A DNA stretch of 64,000 bases from Streptomyces xanthophaeus (lineage in GTDB: Bacteria; Actinomycetota; Actinomycetes; Streptomycetales; Streptomycetaceae), in NCBI RefSeq assembly GCF_000725805.1, contig NZ_JOFT01000042.1, positions 16,916 to 80,915 on the forward strand, read 5' to 3'. Below the pieces are notes generated by a model. The model was not told the DNA's origin. It did not search any database and was given only the letters and a program-made list of their open reading frames with translations. The translations under genes and the position numbers were made by a program. Of this stretch, positions 18,540 through 26,358 are shown piece by piece. The number at the start of each line of letters is the position of its first letter. Positions within the stretch are counted from its first letter, which is position 1.

Positions 18540-18806
18540 GATGCTCCTAAGCGGTAGCGGCTGAGTACGCCGTGTACAACCGCTCGTGGGGCGGGTGGAG
18601 TTGCGGAGCCGTCAGGTAAAGGATCGGTAACGCATCGTTTAATCGGCTTCCGCGACAAACGCACCGGATGCGCGCCCACCAGGGGTTCCTTGCCCGTGGG
18701 GCCCGTTCTGACCGGCCGCTCGGTCACCCCCGCAGGAGTGACCCCTCGTACATGCGGCCGGGCACCTCCGGGCGGCGTTTCGCCCGCCGCTGCGCTCCCG
18801 GGGGCG
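18540..18806. other. 267-base gap, no gene seen
   Basis: The promoter region of the small secreted protein should lie here (reverse strand). There is a slightly AT-richer patch near 18610-18650. No riboswitch or repeat was recognised. Confidence 0.4.
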
Positions 18807-19754
18807 TCAGCGGGCGACGAAGATCCGTACCTCGTCGGGGACGGCGTCGTGCGGGTCCGCCTCACCGGACTTGCCGCTGTCGCCCTTGTGCTGCCACTGG
18901 CCCCGGGCCTGCCCGCCGACCCAGCCCGCGTCGCCGTACGAGACCCGGGCGATGCCCAGCTCGTGCGAGCGCGCCACCGCCCAGTGCGCCATCGCCCGGC
19001 CGCGGCGGGCCTCTTCGGGGCCGCCGTCCCGCTTGAGCCGGAGGTTGACCTCGGGCTCCGGGACCGCGCCCGCCTCCGTCCGGCCCTCCGGCGCACTGCC
19101 CGCGGCGCCGAGCGTCTGCTTGCCGAAGGCCCGTACCAGCTCCGCCTCGATCTTCTGCGGGTCACCGCGCAGCGGGGCCGGACCCGAGCAGAACAGCACG
19201 CCGCCCTCGCCGAAGGCGGCCGTCAGGACCGTCGCGTCCGGCTCGTGCTTCGCGTACGCCTGCGGATAGCCGCTGCGCTGCACCTTCTGCGCGGCCACGG
19301 TCAGGGGCAGCCGCGAGTACCCCGGGACGTCGACGAGGTGGTCGTAGAAGATCGCGGCCGAGTACACCGGGTCCGTGATCTGCTCCGGGGTGCCCCAGCC
19401 CTGCGAGGGCCGCTGCTGGAACAGGCCCAGCGAGTCGCGGTCGCCGTGGTCGAGGTTGCGCAGCGCCGACTCCTGCATCGCGGTCGCCAGCGCGATCGTC
19501 ACCGCCCGGTCCGGCAGCCCCTTGGAGATGCCGACGGCCGCTATCGTCGCCGCGTTCGCGGCCTGCTCGGGCGTCATCTCGTACTTCTGCCCGCCGTCGC
19601 CGCCCACGGAGGCGGAGCAGTACGGGGCGCCCGCACCTCCGTTGGAGTCCCGTTGGACGGCGAAGTAGCCGATCACCGCGATCAGCACGAGGAAACCGAC
19701 GGCCACGCGGAGCGGCCTGCGGCGACGGGGGCGAATGCGACGGGTCTCGGACAC
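18807..19754 (-). CDS. Membrane-anchored lytic-transglycosylase-like protein
   Basis: About 315 residues. A very basic N-terminus (RRIRPRRRRP) precedes one helix (VAVGFLVLIAVIGYFAV), so the rest is outside. The motifs ATAMQESAL and DSLGLFQQRPSQGWG match the catalytic Glu and GLFQ signatures of lysozyme-fold transglycosylases. I infer cleavage or remodelling of peptidoglycan. GTG 19754 is preferred; an in-frame GTG at 19790 would add 12 residues. Divergent from dapE. Automatic pipelines often call this family a heavy metal transporter, which the sequence does not support. Confidence 0.75.
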   Translation of the reverse strand: MSETRRIRPRRRRPLRVAVGFLVLIAVIGYFAVQRDSNGGAGAPYCSASVGGDGGQKYEMTPEQAANAATIAAVGISKGLPDRAVTIALATAMQESALRNLDHGDRDSLGLFQQRPSQGWGTPEQITDPVYSAAIFYDHLVDVPGYSRLPLTVAAQKVQRSGYPQAYAKHEPDATVLTAAFGEGGVLFCSGPAPLRGDPQKIEAELVRAFGKQTLGAAGSAPEGRTEAGAVPEPEVNLRLKRDGGPEEARRGRAMAHWAVARSHELGIARVSYGDAGWVGGQARGQWQHKGDSGKSGEADPHDAVPDEVRIFVAR

Positions 19755-19827
19755 GCGGCCCACCGTACTTGAGGCATATGACGCGTCCACCGGCCGGACG
19801 ACGGGGGTGTGTCCGGTCCCGGCGGGT

Positions 19828-19833
19828 TAGGGT
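19828..19833 (+). promoter_or_regulatory. -10 hexamer of a probable leaderless dapE promoter
   Basis: TAGGGT is separated from the dapE ATG by seven bases with no ribosome-binding site, so the mRNA should begin at the start codon. Confidence 0.45.
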
Positions 19834-19840
19834 CGGTTCC

Positions 19841-20920
19841 ATGCCCGAATCCGAGCTGGACCTCACCCTGGACGCCGCCGAGCTGACCGCCCGGCTCGTC
19901 GACATTCCTTCCGTGAGCGGCGACGAGAAGGTACTCGCCGACCTCGTGGAACACGCGCTGCGCGCCCTGCCGCACCTGACCGTGGACCGCTTCGGCAACA
20001 ACGTCGTCGCCCGTACGCAGCTGGGCCGGGCCGAGCGCGTCGTCCTCGCCGGCCACCTCGACACCGTCCCGATCGCGGACAACGTGCCGTCCCGCCTCGA
20101 CGAGAACGACGTCCTGTGGGGCTGCGGCACCACCGACATGAAGTCGGGCGTCGCCGTGCAGCTGCGCATCGCCGCGACCGTGCCCGAACCCAACCGCGAC
20201 CTCACCTTCGTTTTCTACGACCAGGAAGAGGTCGCCGCCGACCTCAACGGCCTCGGCAAGGTCGCCGAGGCACACCCCGACTGGCTGACCGGGGACTTCG
20301 CCGTCCTGCTGGAGCCCTCGAACGCCGAGGTCGAGGGCGGCTGCCAGGGCACCCTGCGGGTCCTGCTGCGCACCGCGGGCGAGCGCGCCCACTCCGCGCG
20401 CAGCTGGATGGGGTCCAACGCCATCCACACCGCCGGACCGATCCTGGCCAAGCTGGCGGCGTACGAGCCCCGCAAGCCGGTCATCGACGGCCTGGAGTAC
20501 CACGAGGGCCTCAACGCCGTCCGGATCGAGGGCGGCGTCGCCAACAACGTGATCCCCGACGCCTGCACGGTGACGGTCAACTTCCGCTACGCCCCGGACC
20601 GCAGCGAGGACGAGGCGCTGGCGCACGTACGGGAGGTCTTCGCGGACTGCGACATCGCCGAGTTCGTCGTCGACGACTCCTCCGGCGGCGCCCTCCCCGG
20701 CCTCGGCCACCCGGCGGCCGCGGCGTTCATGGAGGCGGTCGGCGGCCGCGCCATGCCGAAGTTCGGCTGGACGGACGTCTCGCGCTTCAGCGCGCTGGGC
20801 GTCCCGGCGGTCAACTACGGCCCGGGCAACGCCCTGCTGGCCCACAAGGTCGACGAGCGGGTCGAGACGAAGGCGATCCTGCACTGCGAGGAACGACTCC
20901 GCGCCTGGCTGACCTCCTGA
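19841..20920 (+). CDS. dapE: Succinyl-diaminopimelate desuccinylase
   Basis: A 359-residue M20-family metallohydrolase that removes succinate to give LL-diaminopimelate for lysine and peptidoglycan. Metal-binding motifs are GHLDTVPIA, GCGTTDMKSG, and DQEEVAADL with the catalytic Glu. The start MPESELDLTLDAAELT matches the actinobacterial family. ATG 19841 is preferred over an in-frame ATG further upstream because the hexamer TAGGGT sits exactly at the leaderless distance. It is close to dapC, as in mycobacteria. Confidence 0.94.
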   Translation: MPESELDLTLDAAELTARLVDIPSVSGDEKVLADLVEHALRALPHLTVDRFGNNVVARTQLGRAERVVLAGHLDTVPIADNVPSRLDENDVLWGCGTTDMKSGVAVQLRIAATVPEPNRDLTFVFYDQEEVAADLNGLGKVAEAHPDWLTGDFAVLLEPSNAEVEGGCQGTLRVLLRTAGERAHSARSWMGSNAIHTAGPILAKLAAYEPRKPVIDGLEYHEGLNAVRIEGGVANNVIPDACTVTVNFRYAPDRSEDEALAHVREVFADCDIAEFVVDDSSGGALPGLGHPAAAAFMEAVGGRAMPKFGWTDVSRFSALGVPAVNYGPGNALLAHKVDERVETKAILHCEERLRAWLTS

Positions 20921-20984
20921 ATTCCGCCTCCCGTCACCTTTGTGCGCCTACCCTGATCCAACGATCAGCAGGAGGGAGCACATC

Positions 20985-21752
20985 ATGGGCAACCGCGGTA
21001 ATCCTGACGGGGAAGCTCGTCGTCGGCCCGAGGAGCAGCAGCTCGGGCCGGTGCTGAGGAGGCGGAGCCAGGTGCAGGCCGGGAGTACGACGGACCAGCG
21101 GCTGCTGGATTCCGCCGGGCCCTCCGAGTGGGTGCACACCGATCCCTGGCGGGTCCTGCGCATCCAGTCGGAGTTCATCGAGGGCTTCGGCACGCTCGCC
21201 GAGCTGCCGCCCGCGATCAGCGTGTTCGGCTCGGCCCGCACCCCGGCGGGGACGCCCGAGTACGAGGCGGGCGTACGGATCGGCAGCGCGCTGGTCGACG
21301 CGGGCTTCGCGGTGATCACCGGCGGTGGTCCGGGCGCCATGGAGGCGGCCAACAAGGGCGCGCGCGAGGCGGGCGGCATCTCCGTCGGCCTCGGCATCGA
21401 GCTGCCCTTCGAACAGGGCCTCAACGAGCACGTCGACCTGGGCCTGAACTTCCGGTACTTCTTCGTCCGCAAGACGATGTTCGTGAAGTACAGCCAGGGC
21501 TTCGTCGTCCTGCCGGGCGGACTCGGCACGCTGGACGAGATGTTCGAGGCGCTGACCCTCGTCCAGACGCAGAAGATCACCCGCTTCCCGATCGTGCTGT
21601 TCGGCACGGCGTACTGGAGCGGCCTGATCGACTGGCTGAAGAACACGGTGATCGCGCAGGGCAAGGCCTCGGAGAAGGACCTCTACCTGTTCCACGTCAC
21701 GGACGACGTGGACGAGGCGATCGCCCTGGTGACGAAGGAAGTCGGGAAGTAG
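20985..21752 (+). CDS. LOG family (TIGR00730) nucleoside 5'-monophosphate phosphoribohydrolase
   Basis: A 255-residue Rossmann-fold protein with PGGLGTLDEMFE and GGGPGAMEAANKG, the two signatures of LOG enzymes that release cytokinin-type bases from nucleotides. In bacteria the physiological substrate is usually unclear. ATG 20985 is preceded by GGAGGG. The 50 N-terminal residues are charged and poorly conserved. It is convergent with the FolP-like gene, with a strong hairpin between them. The order dapE-LOG-folP2 is as I remember it in M. tuberculosis. Confidence 0.92.
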   Translation: MGNRGNPDGEARRRPEEQQLGPVLRRRSQVQAGSTTDQRLLDSAGPSEWVHTDPWRVLRIQSEFIEGFGTLAELPPAISVFGSARTPAGTPEYEAGVRIGSALVDAGFAVITGGGPGAMEAANKGAREAGGISVGLGIELPFEQGLNEHVDLGLNFRYFFVRKTMFVKYSQGFVVLPGGLGTLDEMFEALTLVQTQKITRFPIVLFGTAYWSGLIDWLKNTVIAQGKASEKDLYLFHVTDDVDEAIALVTKEVGK

Positions 21753-21758
21753 GGCGAC

Positions 21759-21786
21759 GGGGCCCGGGCCGGGAGGCCCGGGCCCC
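21759..21786. terminator. Bidirectional hairpin between LOG and folP2
   Basis: GGGGCCCGGGCC pairs with GGCCCGGGCCCC, a 12-bp stem with a 4-base loop, immediately after the LOG stop. Confidence 0.7.
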
Positions 21787-21824
21787 CGGAGCTCCGGCGG
21801 CTCGGGCCGGGCCGCCCCGACGGC

Positions 21825-22685
21825 TCAGGCCAGGCCGCGGCGGGCGACCGCCGGCGGGCGGAGCCCCTGGATCGAGCGGACCATGTCCAGGACCTGCTTC
21901 GTCTCCGCGACCTCGTGGACCCGGTAGACCTGCGCGCCGAGCCAGGCCGAGACGGCCGTCGTGGCCAGGGTGCCCAGCAGCCGTTCCTTGACCGGCTTGT
22001 CGAGGCTCTCGCCGACGAAGTCCTTGTTGGACAGGGAGACCAGGACCGGCCAGCCCGTCGCCGTCATCTCGTCCAGCCGGCGCGTGGCCTCCAGCGAGTG
22101 GCGGGTGTTCTTCCCGAAGTCGTGCCCCGGATCGATCATGATCGCGTCGCGGCGGACGCCGAGGGCCTCGGCGCGTTCGGCGAGGCCGACGGTGACCCGC
22201 AGGATGTCCGCCATCACGTCCTCGTACGCTGTCCGGTGCGGCCGGGTACGCGGTTCCACGCCGCCCGCATGGGTGCAGACCAGCCCGGCGCCGTAGCGCG
22301 CGGCGACCTCCGCCAGCTTGGGGTCCACCCCGCCCCAGGCGTCGTTCAGCACGTCGGCCCCGGCCTCGCAGACCGCCTCGCCGACCTCGTGCCGCCAGGT
22401 GTCCACGCTGATCACCACGTCCGGGTGGCGGCGCCGGACCTCGGCGACGAAGCCGACCGTGCGCCGCGCCTCCTCGGCCGCGTCCACGTGCTCGCCCGGA
22501 CCCGCCTTCACCCCGCCGATGTCGATGATCGCGGCGCCCTCGGCGACCGCCTGCTCGACGCGGTCCAGGGCCGGCTCGTCGAGGAAGGTCGCGCCCTGGT
22601 CGTAGAAGGAGTCCGGCGTCCGGTTCACGATGGCCATGATCACCGGCTCGTGGGTGTCGAACTCGCGCCTGCCCAGTCGCAGCAT
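21825..22685 (-). CDS. folP2: FolP2-type dihydropteroate synthase homologue
   Basis: 286 residues with the TIM-barrel DHPS fold. Motifs differ from true DHPS: AIVNRTPDSFYDQG in place of the classic NVTPDSFSDGG, DPGHDFGK, and SNKDFVGES where folate enzymes carry SRK. The same pattern marks mycobacterial FolP2, reported to lack DHPS activity, so it probably acts on another substrate. Neighbours downstream in the opposite direction are DivIVA-like and tag genes, the same neighbourhood as Rv1207. ATG 22685 lies close behind AGGA. Confidence 0.88.
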   Translation of the reverse strand: MLRLGRREFDTHEPVIMAIVNRTPDSFYDQGATFLDEPALDRVEQAVAEGAAIIDIGGVKAGPGEHVDAAEEARRTVGFVAEVRRRHPDVVISVDTWRHEVGEAVCEAGADVLNDAWGGVDPKLAEVAARYGAGLVCTHAGGVEPRTRPHRTAYEDVMADILRVTVGLAERAEALGVRRDAIMIDPGHDFGKNTRHSLEATRRLDEMTATGWPVLVSLSNKDFVGESLDKPVKERLLGTLATTAVSAWLGAQVYRVHEVAETKQVLDMVRSIQGLRPPAVARRGLA

Positions 22686-22767
22686 CCTGCTCTTTCCTCC
22701 TTCGGCGGCCCTTGCGCCTCGCCTGCGACCTTAACCTGGTGGCCGGAGTCTCTCAGGGGAGTTGATC

Positions 22768-23148
22768 GTGTTCTTCTTCTTGATGATCGCGCTGGTCGTG
22801 GTCGTGGCGGCGGTCACCCTTGCCGTGATCGGCGGGGGTTCGGAGGCCGTGCTGCCGGAAGCGGAGCCGGACCGGGTGGCCGACGGGCTGCCGGAGAGCC
22901 GTCCCGTCGTACGGGCCGACATCGACGCGCTGCGGCTGCCCGTCGCGCCCCGCGGCTACCGGATGGCCGAGGTGGACGACGTCCTGGAGCGGCTGGCGGC
23001 GGAGCTGGCCGAGCGGGACGCCCGGATCGCCCAGCTGACGGCGGTGGCGGCCGGCCCGGCGCCCGTGGACGCGGGCCCCGCGGACGCGGTCCCGCAGGAC
23101 GGGGACGGCCACATCGACCTCACCAAGCACGGGGACGGGGACCGGTGA
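22768..23148 (+). CDS. DivIVA-domain membrane protein
   Basis: 126 residues. One N-terminal helix (FFFLMIALVVVVAAVTLAVI), then a short DivIVA-like segment (GYRMAEVDDVLERLAAELAERDARI) able to form a coiled coil. It corresponds to Rv1209 by position. GTG 22768 is taken as the start because AGGGGAG lies six bases before it; TTG 22762 is an alternative. It overlaps the tag start by 4 bases. A role in envelope or polar organisation is likely but unproven. Confidence 0.8.
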   Translation: MFFFLMIALVVVVAAVTLAVIGGGSEAVLPEAEPDRVADGLPESRPVVRADIDALRLPVAPRGYRMAEVDDVLERLAAELAERDARIAQLTAVAAGPAPVDAGPADAVPQDGDGHIDLTKHGDGDR

Positions 23149-23723
23149 GCGCCGCGGCCGCGGGCGCGGACGGGCTGCTGCGCTGCCCGTGGGCGCTGGC
23201 CACGGAGGACTACATCGCCTACCACGACACGGAGTGGGGCCGTCCGGTCCACGGTGACGACGCGCTGTACGAGCGGCTGTGCCTGGAGGCCTTCCAGTCC
23301 GGGCTGTCGTGGCTGACGATCCTGCGGCGGCGGGAGGGCTTCCGCAAGGCGTTCTCCTCATTCGAGATCGCGGCGGTCGCGGAGTTCGGACCGGCGGACG
23401 CGGAACGCCTCCTCGCCGACGAGGGGATCATCCGCAACCGGGCCAAGATCGAGGCGACCTTGGCCAATGCCAAGGTCCTGGCCGGGTGGGAGCCGGGCGA
23501 GCTCGACACCCTGATCTGGTCGCACGTCCCGGAGGAGCCCGGCCCGGCCCCCGTGACGACCGAACTGGTCCCGGCGGTCACCCCGGAGTCCACGGCACTC
23601 GCCAAGGCCCTGAAGAAGGCGGGCATCCGCTTCGTCGGACCCACCACCGCCTACGCCCTGATGCAGGCCTGCGGGCTGGTCAACGACCACCTGGCCGCCT
23701 GTGTCTCCCGCGACCCCGCCTGA
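23145..23723 (+). CDS. tag: DNA-3-methyladenine glycosylase I
   Basis: A 192-residue base-excision repair enzyme that removes 3-methyladenine. LRCPWALA, YHDTEWGRP and the C-terminal NDHLAACV supply the Cys/His ligands of the structural zinc. SGLSWLTILRRREGFRKAF is the family's best conserved region. GTG 23145 overlaps the upstream stop (GTGA), so the DivIVA-like gene and tag are co-translated. Confidence 0.93.
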   Translation: MSAAAAGADGLLRCPWALATEDYIAYHDTEWGRPVHGDDALYERLCLEAFQSGLSWLTILRRREGFRKAFSSFEIAAVAEFGPADAERLLADEGIIRNRAKIEATLANAKVLAGWEPGELDTLIWSHVPEEPGPAPVTTELVPAVTPESTALAKALKKAGIRFVGPTTAYALMQACGLVNDHLAACVSRDPA

Positions 23724-23756
23724 TCCGGCGCGGCGGGCGGCTGGTATCGAGTCCCC

Positions 23757-24293
23757 ATGGACACCGAACACGCCCGTCCCGACGACCTGGCCGCGCTGCG
23801 GACCCTCTTCGGCGCGGGCACGCCGCCGCTCGGCTGGGACGCCGTGCGCGCCTTCGAGGCGGAGCACGCGATCGTGCTCCCCGAGCCCTACCGGACGCTC
23901 GTCGCGGAGGTCTGCGACGGCTTCCCGGCCGGGCCGCCGCACTACGGCCTGGAGCCGGTGGCGGCCCTGCCCGTGGACTGGGGGCACGGCCGCCCCGCGC
24001 GGGTGCTCGCCGAGCCCTTCCCCCTGACGGAGGCCTGGACCTGGGAGGACGACGAGGACGGGCCCGCCGGGGAGGGCGCAGGGGAGTTCGAGGCGCGGCT
24101 CGCCCCGGTCTTCGACCACGGCTCGGTCGTGCTGGGCACCGACGGCTGCGGGATGAACTGGCACCTCGTCGTGACCGGAGCCGAGCGGGGCCGCGTATGG
24201 CTCGTCACCGGCGAGGGGGCCCTGCCCTTCGGCGGCTTCGCCGCATGGGCCGGGCACTGGGCCGCCGGACGGGACTGGTTCGACACCGAATGA
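23757..24293 (+). CDS. SMI1/KNR4 (SUKH) family protein
   Basis: 178 residues. The segment EAEHAIVLPEPYRTLVAEVCDGF followed by GPPHYGLEPV is the SUKH fold signature (conserved Trp/Gly positions in GMNWHLVV and VWLVTGEG). SUKH proteins often neutralise secreted toxins, but no toxin gene is next to this one, so it may be an orphan immunity protein or have a housekeeping role. A TATCGA hexamer six bases before the ATG suggests a leaderless mRNA. Confidence 0.82.
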   Translation: MDTEHARPDDLAALRTLFGAGTPPLGWDAVRAFEAEHAIVLPEPYRTLVAEVCDGFPAGPPHYGLEPVAALPVDWGHGRPARVLAEPFPLTEAWTWEDDEDGPAGEGAGEFEARLAPVFDHGSVVLGTDGCGMNWHLVVTGAERGRVWLVTGEGALPFGGFAAWAGHWAAGRDWFDTE

Positions 24294-24302
24294 AGCGCCC
24301 GG

Positions 24303-24331
24303 CGCGGCCGGGCGCACACCGCCCGGCCGCG
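24303..24331. terminator. Bidirectional hairpin
   Basis: CGCGGCCGGGCG pairs perfectly with CGCCCGGCCGCG around a 5-base loop, between the convergent SUKH and enoyl-CoA hydratase genes. Confidence 0.75.
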
Positions 24332-24345
24332 TCCTGAGGGCCCGC

Positions 24346-25149
24346 TCAGCGCCCGAGGTACTTGGGCGGCTGCTTCGCGAGGAAGGCCTCGACGGCGATG
24401 CCGTGGTCGGCGGAGGCCCCTGCGCGGGTCTGGAGGGCGTCCTCGCGCTCCAGCGCCTCGGGGAGGGAGTGGGAGGCCCCGTACGCCAGGGACTCCTTCA
24501 GCGCCGCGTAGGCGACCGTGGGGCCCGAGGCCAGCGCGCGGGCCACCGACTCGGCCTCCGCGTGCAGGGAGTCCGAGGGGACCAGCCGGTTGGCGATGCC
24601 GAGTTCGTACGCCTCCTGGGCCTTCACCGAGCGCGGGAAGAGCAGCAGGTCACTGGCGCGCGAGCCGCCGATCAGCCGGGGCAGGGTCCAGGAGACCCCG
24701 GAGTCGGCGGTCAGGGCGACGCCCGCGAACGAGGTGTTGAAGGAGGCGGTGTCGGCGACGACCCGGAAGTCCGCCGCCAGGGCGAAGCCGAAGCCCGCTC
24801 CGGCCGCGACGCCGTTCACGCCGGCCACCACCGGCTTGGGCATCTCGGTGAGCGCCCGCACGATCGGGTTGTAGTGCTCCGACACGGTGGTCATCGTCAG
24901 CGAGGAGCCGCCCTCGCGGTCGGCCGCCAGGTTCCCGATGTGCTCCTTGAGGTCCTGGCCGACGCAGAAGGCCCGGTTGCCCGCCGCGGTCAGCAGGACG
25001 GCCCGCACCGCGGTGTCCCCGGCCGCCGCCAGGACCGCGTCGCGCAGGGCGACCTTGGCCTCCGTGTTCATGGCGTTCATCGCGTCCGGACGGTTGATCG
25101 TGATGGTCGCGAGTCCGTCGGTCACTTCGTAGAGCACGCTGTCGGCCAT
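24346..25149 (-). CDS. Enoyl-CoA hydratase/isomerase family protein
   Basis: A 267-residue crotonase-fold enzyme, probably of fatty-acid or aromatic acid breakdown. The oxyanion-hole segment FCVGQDLKEH and the PKPVVAGVNGVAAGAGFG block are typical. At the second position homologues of PaaG/PaaB isomerases have Asp; here the loop reads TADSGVSWTLPRLIG. ATG 25149 is followed by DSVLYEVTDGLATITINRPDAMNAMN, the normal N-terminus; the frame extends upstream without homology. It is monocistronic. Confidence 0.9.
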   Translation of the reverse strand: MADSVLYEVTDGLATITINRPDAMNAMNTEAKVALRDAVLAAAGDTAVRAVLLTAAGNRAFCVGQDLKEHIGNLAADREGGSSLTMTTVSEHYNPIVRALTEMPKPVVAGVNGVAAGAGFGFALAADFRVVADTASFNTSFAGVALTADSGVSWTLPRLIGGSRASDLLLFPRSVKAQEAYELGIANRLVPSDSLHAEAESVARALASGPTVAYAALKESLAYGASHSLPEALEREDALQTRAGASADHGIAVEAFLAKQPPKYLGR

Positions 25150-25482
25150 GGCAGGGGGTCCCCCTTCGTCGCGGGCTTGGCTACCGGCCGGTATCGGCAG
25201 GTGCAAGGGCCAGCATGGCGGACCGGACGTGAACGGCACATGTGATGTGCGTCAAAGAAAGCGCATGCGGTTCGGCCGGGGCAGCGGCGAAGTATCGCAG
25301 GCGGGTCCCCGAAATGAGTGGTTTTGGTCGAGCGCGTTGCACAAGCGTTCCCGGGCGATGTTGGTCATCGGGTCCTGACATGCGGGATAATGGCTGGGAA
25401 GCAATGTGTTCGATGCCGGGTACTAGGCGCCTGAATGGGGCCGTCGGCTGACGATGAGCTGGTTTCAGGAAGGGGAACGAGC
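25150..25482. other. 333-base gap with divergent promoters
   Basis: The gap lies between the divergent enoyl-CoA hydratase and DUF3117 genes. It holds a probable promoter for the DUF3117 gene at 25361-25391 and an otherwise featureless leader of about 90 bases. No small ORF with a convincing start was found. Confidence 0.5.
25361..25391 (+). promoter_or_regulatory. Probable promoter of the DUF3117 gene
   Basis: GATAAT (25386-25391) is a good -10 in a very GC-rich setting. TTGGTC (25361-25366) is a possible -35, though the 19-base spacing is long. It would give a leader of about 85 bases. Confidence 0.4.
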
Positions 25483-25650
25483 ATGGCGGCCATGAAGCCG
25501 CGGACGGGCGACGGCCCGCTCGAGGTCACCAAGGAGGGGCGGGGCATCGTCATGCGCGTACCGCTCGAGGGCGGCGGTCGGCTCGTCGTCGAGCTGACCC
25601 CGGACGAGGCGGACGCCCTGGGTGACGCCCTGAAGAAGGTCGTCGGCTAA
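25483..25650 (+). CDS. DUF3117 small protein
   Basis: 55 residues beginning MAAMKPRTGDGPLEVTKEG, a highly conserved actinobacterial protein (Rv1211 in M. tuberculosis, there described as calmodulin-like). It has alternating charged strands and a helix rich in Asp/Glu (DEADALGDALKKV). ATG 25483 has AAGGGGAA upstream. Function unknown. Confidence 0.88.
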   Translation: MAAMKPRTGDGPLEVTKEGRGIVMRVPLEGGGRLVVELTPDEADALGDALKKVVG

Positions 25651-25903
25651 CCCGCTGACCGCACTTCTCCACCTGATTTCTGCGCTGCCCCGACCGCGAT
25701 GAGCGGTCGGGGCAGCGTTGTGCTGCCCGCTGGGGCGCTGGGGCGTCGGACCTTCCGGCCGTCGGGCCGCGGGTCGCTGGGTCGTCGGGCTGCCGGGTCG
25801 TCGTTCCGTCGGGTCGTCGTCCTGCCGGGCTGCCGGGCCGCTGGTCGTCGGAGCCGTCGGAGCCGTCGGACCGCTGGGTCGCCGGGGCGGTCGTCCGCCG
25901 GTC

Positions 25904-26055
25904 CTCTGCCGCGGGCGGGCGTTCGGGTGCTCCGGTGGCCGGCCGTCGTCCCGGTGCTGCGCCGCTCCGGTGGCGCCACCCGCGGGTGCTCTGCCGCGGG
26001 CGGGCGTTCGGGTGCTCCGGTGGCCGGCCGTCGTCCCGGTGCTGCGCCGCTCCGG
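25904..26055. repeat. 67-base direct repeat, two copies 85 bases apart
   Basis: Copies at 25904-25970 and 25989-26055 begin CTCTGCCGCGGGCGGGCG and match over their whole length by eye. They are flanked by shorter CGTCGGAGC repeats to the left. Confidence 0.8.
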
Positions 26056-26190
26056 CGCCGGCGCCGCGCCGGCCTTTGGCGGCCGCAGCCGCGGTCGTCG
26101 GCTCCGCTGCCGGTGGCCGTCGGCCCGGCGGCACCGCTCGGCGCGCCCGGGTCTCCGGTGCCTTCGGGTGCGACCCCGTCTGCTGCCGGC

Positions 26191-26259
26191 TTCCCGCTCT
26201 CGCTCCCGCTGCTGGTTTCCTGCTCCCGCTTCCCGCTCTCGCTTCCGCTGCCGGTTTCC
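26191..26259. repeat. Pyrimidine-rich tandem repeat
   Basis: Two 30-base units (26191-26220 and 26230-26259, two mismatches) begin TTCCCGCTCTCGCT and lie within a longer C/T-rich stretch on the plus strand up to about 26290. Confidence 0.7.
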
Positions 26260-26358
26260 GCTTCCGCTCCGTTCCTCGTTTCCTCTTTCCGCGCCCCTGC
26301 CCCGCCTTCCTCGCCTGACACGTCCCCTCGCGACGTGTCCTTCCTCCGGAGCCGTGCC

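Larger units (their letters stand above)
25651..26358. other. 708-base low-complexity, repeat-rich gap
   Basis: It has open frames on both strands, but all read as simple Arg/Pro/Ser or Gly/Ser runs, so I regard them as chance. It begins with a GTCGGGGC inverted repeat just after DUF3117 (a possible terminator). It then contains G/T-rich CGTCGG-type repeats, a 67-base direct repeat pair, and a pyrimidine-rich stretch before the phosphatase-like gene. Confidence 0.65.

Noticed and set aside
21915..23144. A 5' extension of tag across the folP2 and DivIVA-like genes
   Set aside because: The frame is open by chance. The tag protein starts at GTG 23145, where the family N-terminus and the GTGA overlap agree.
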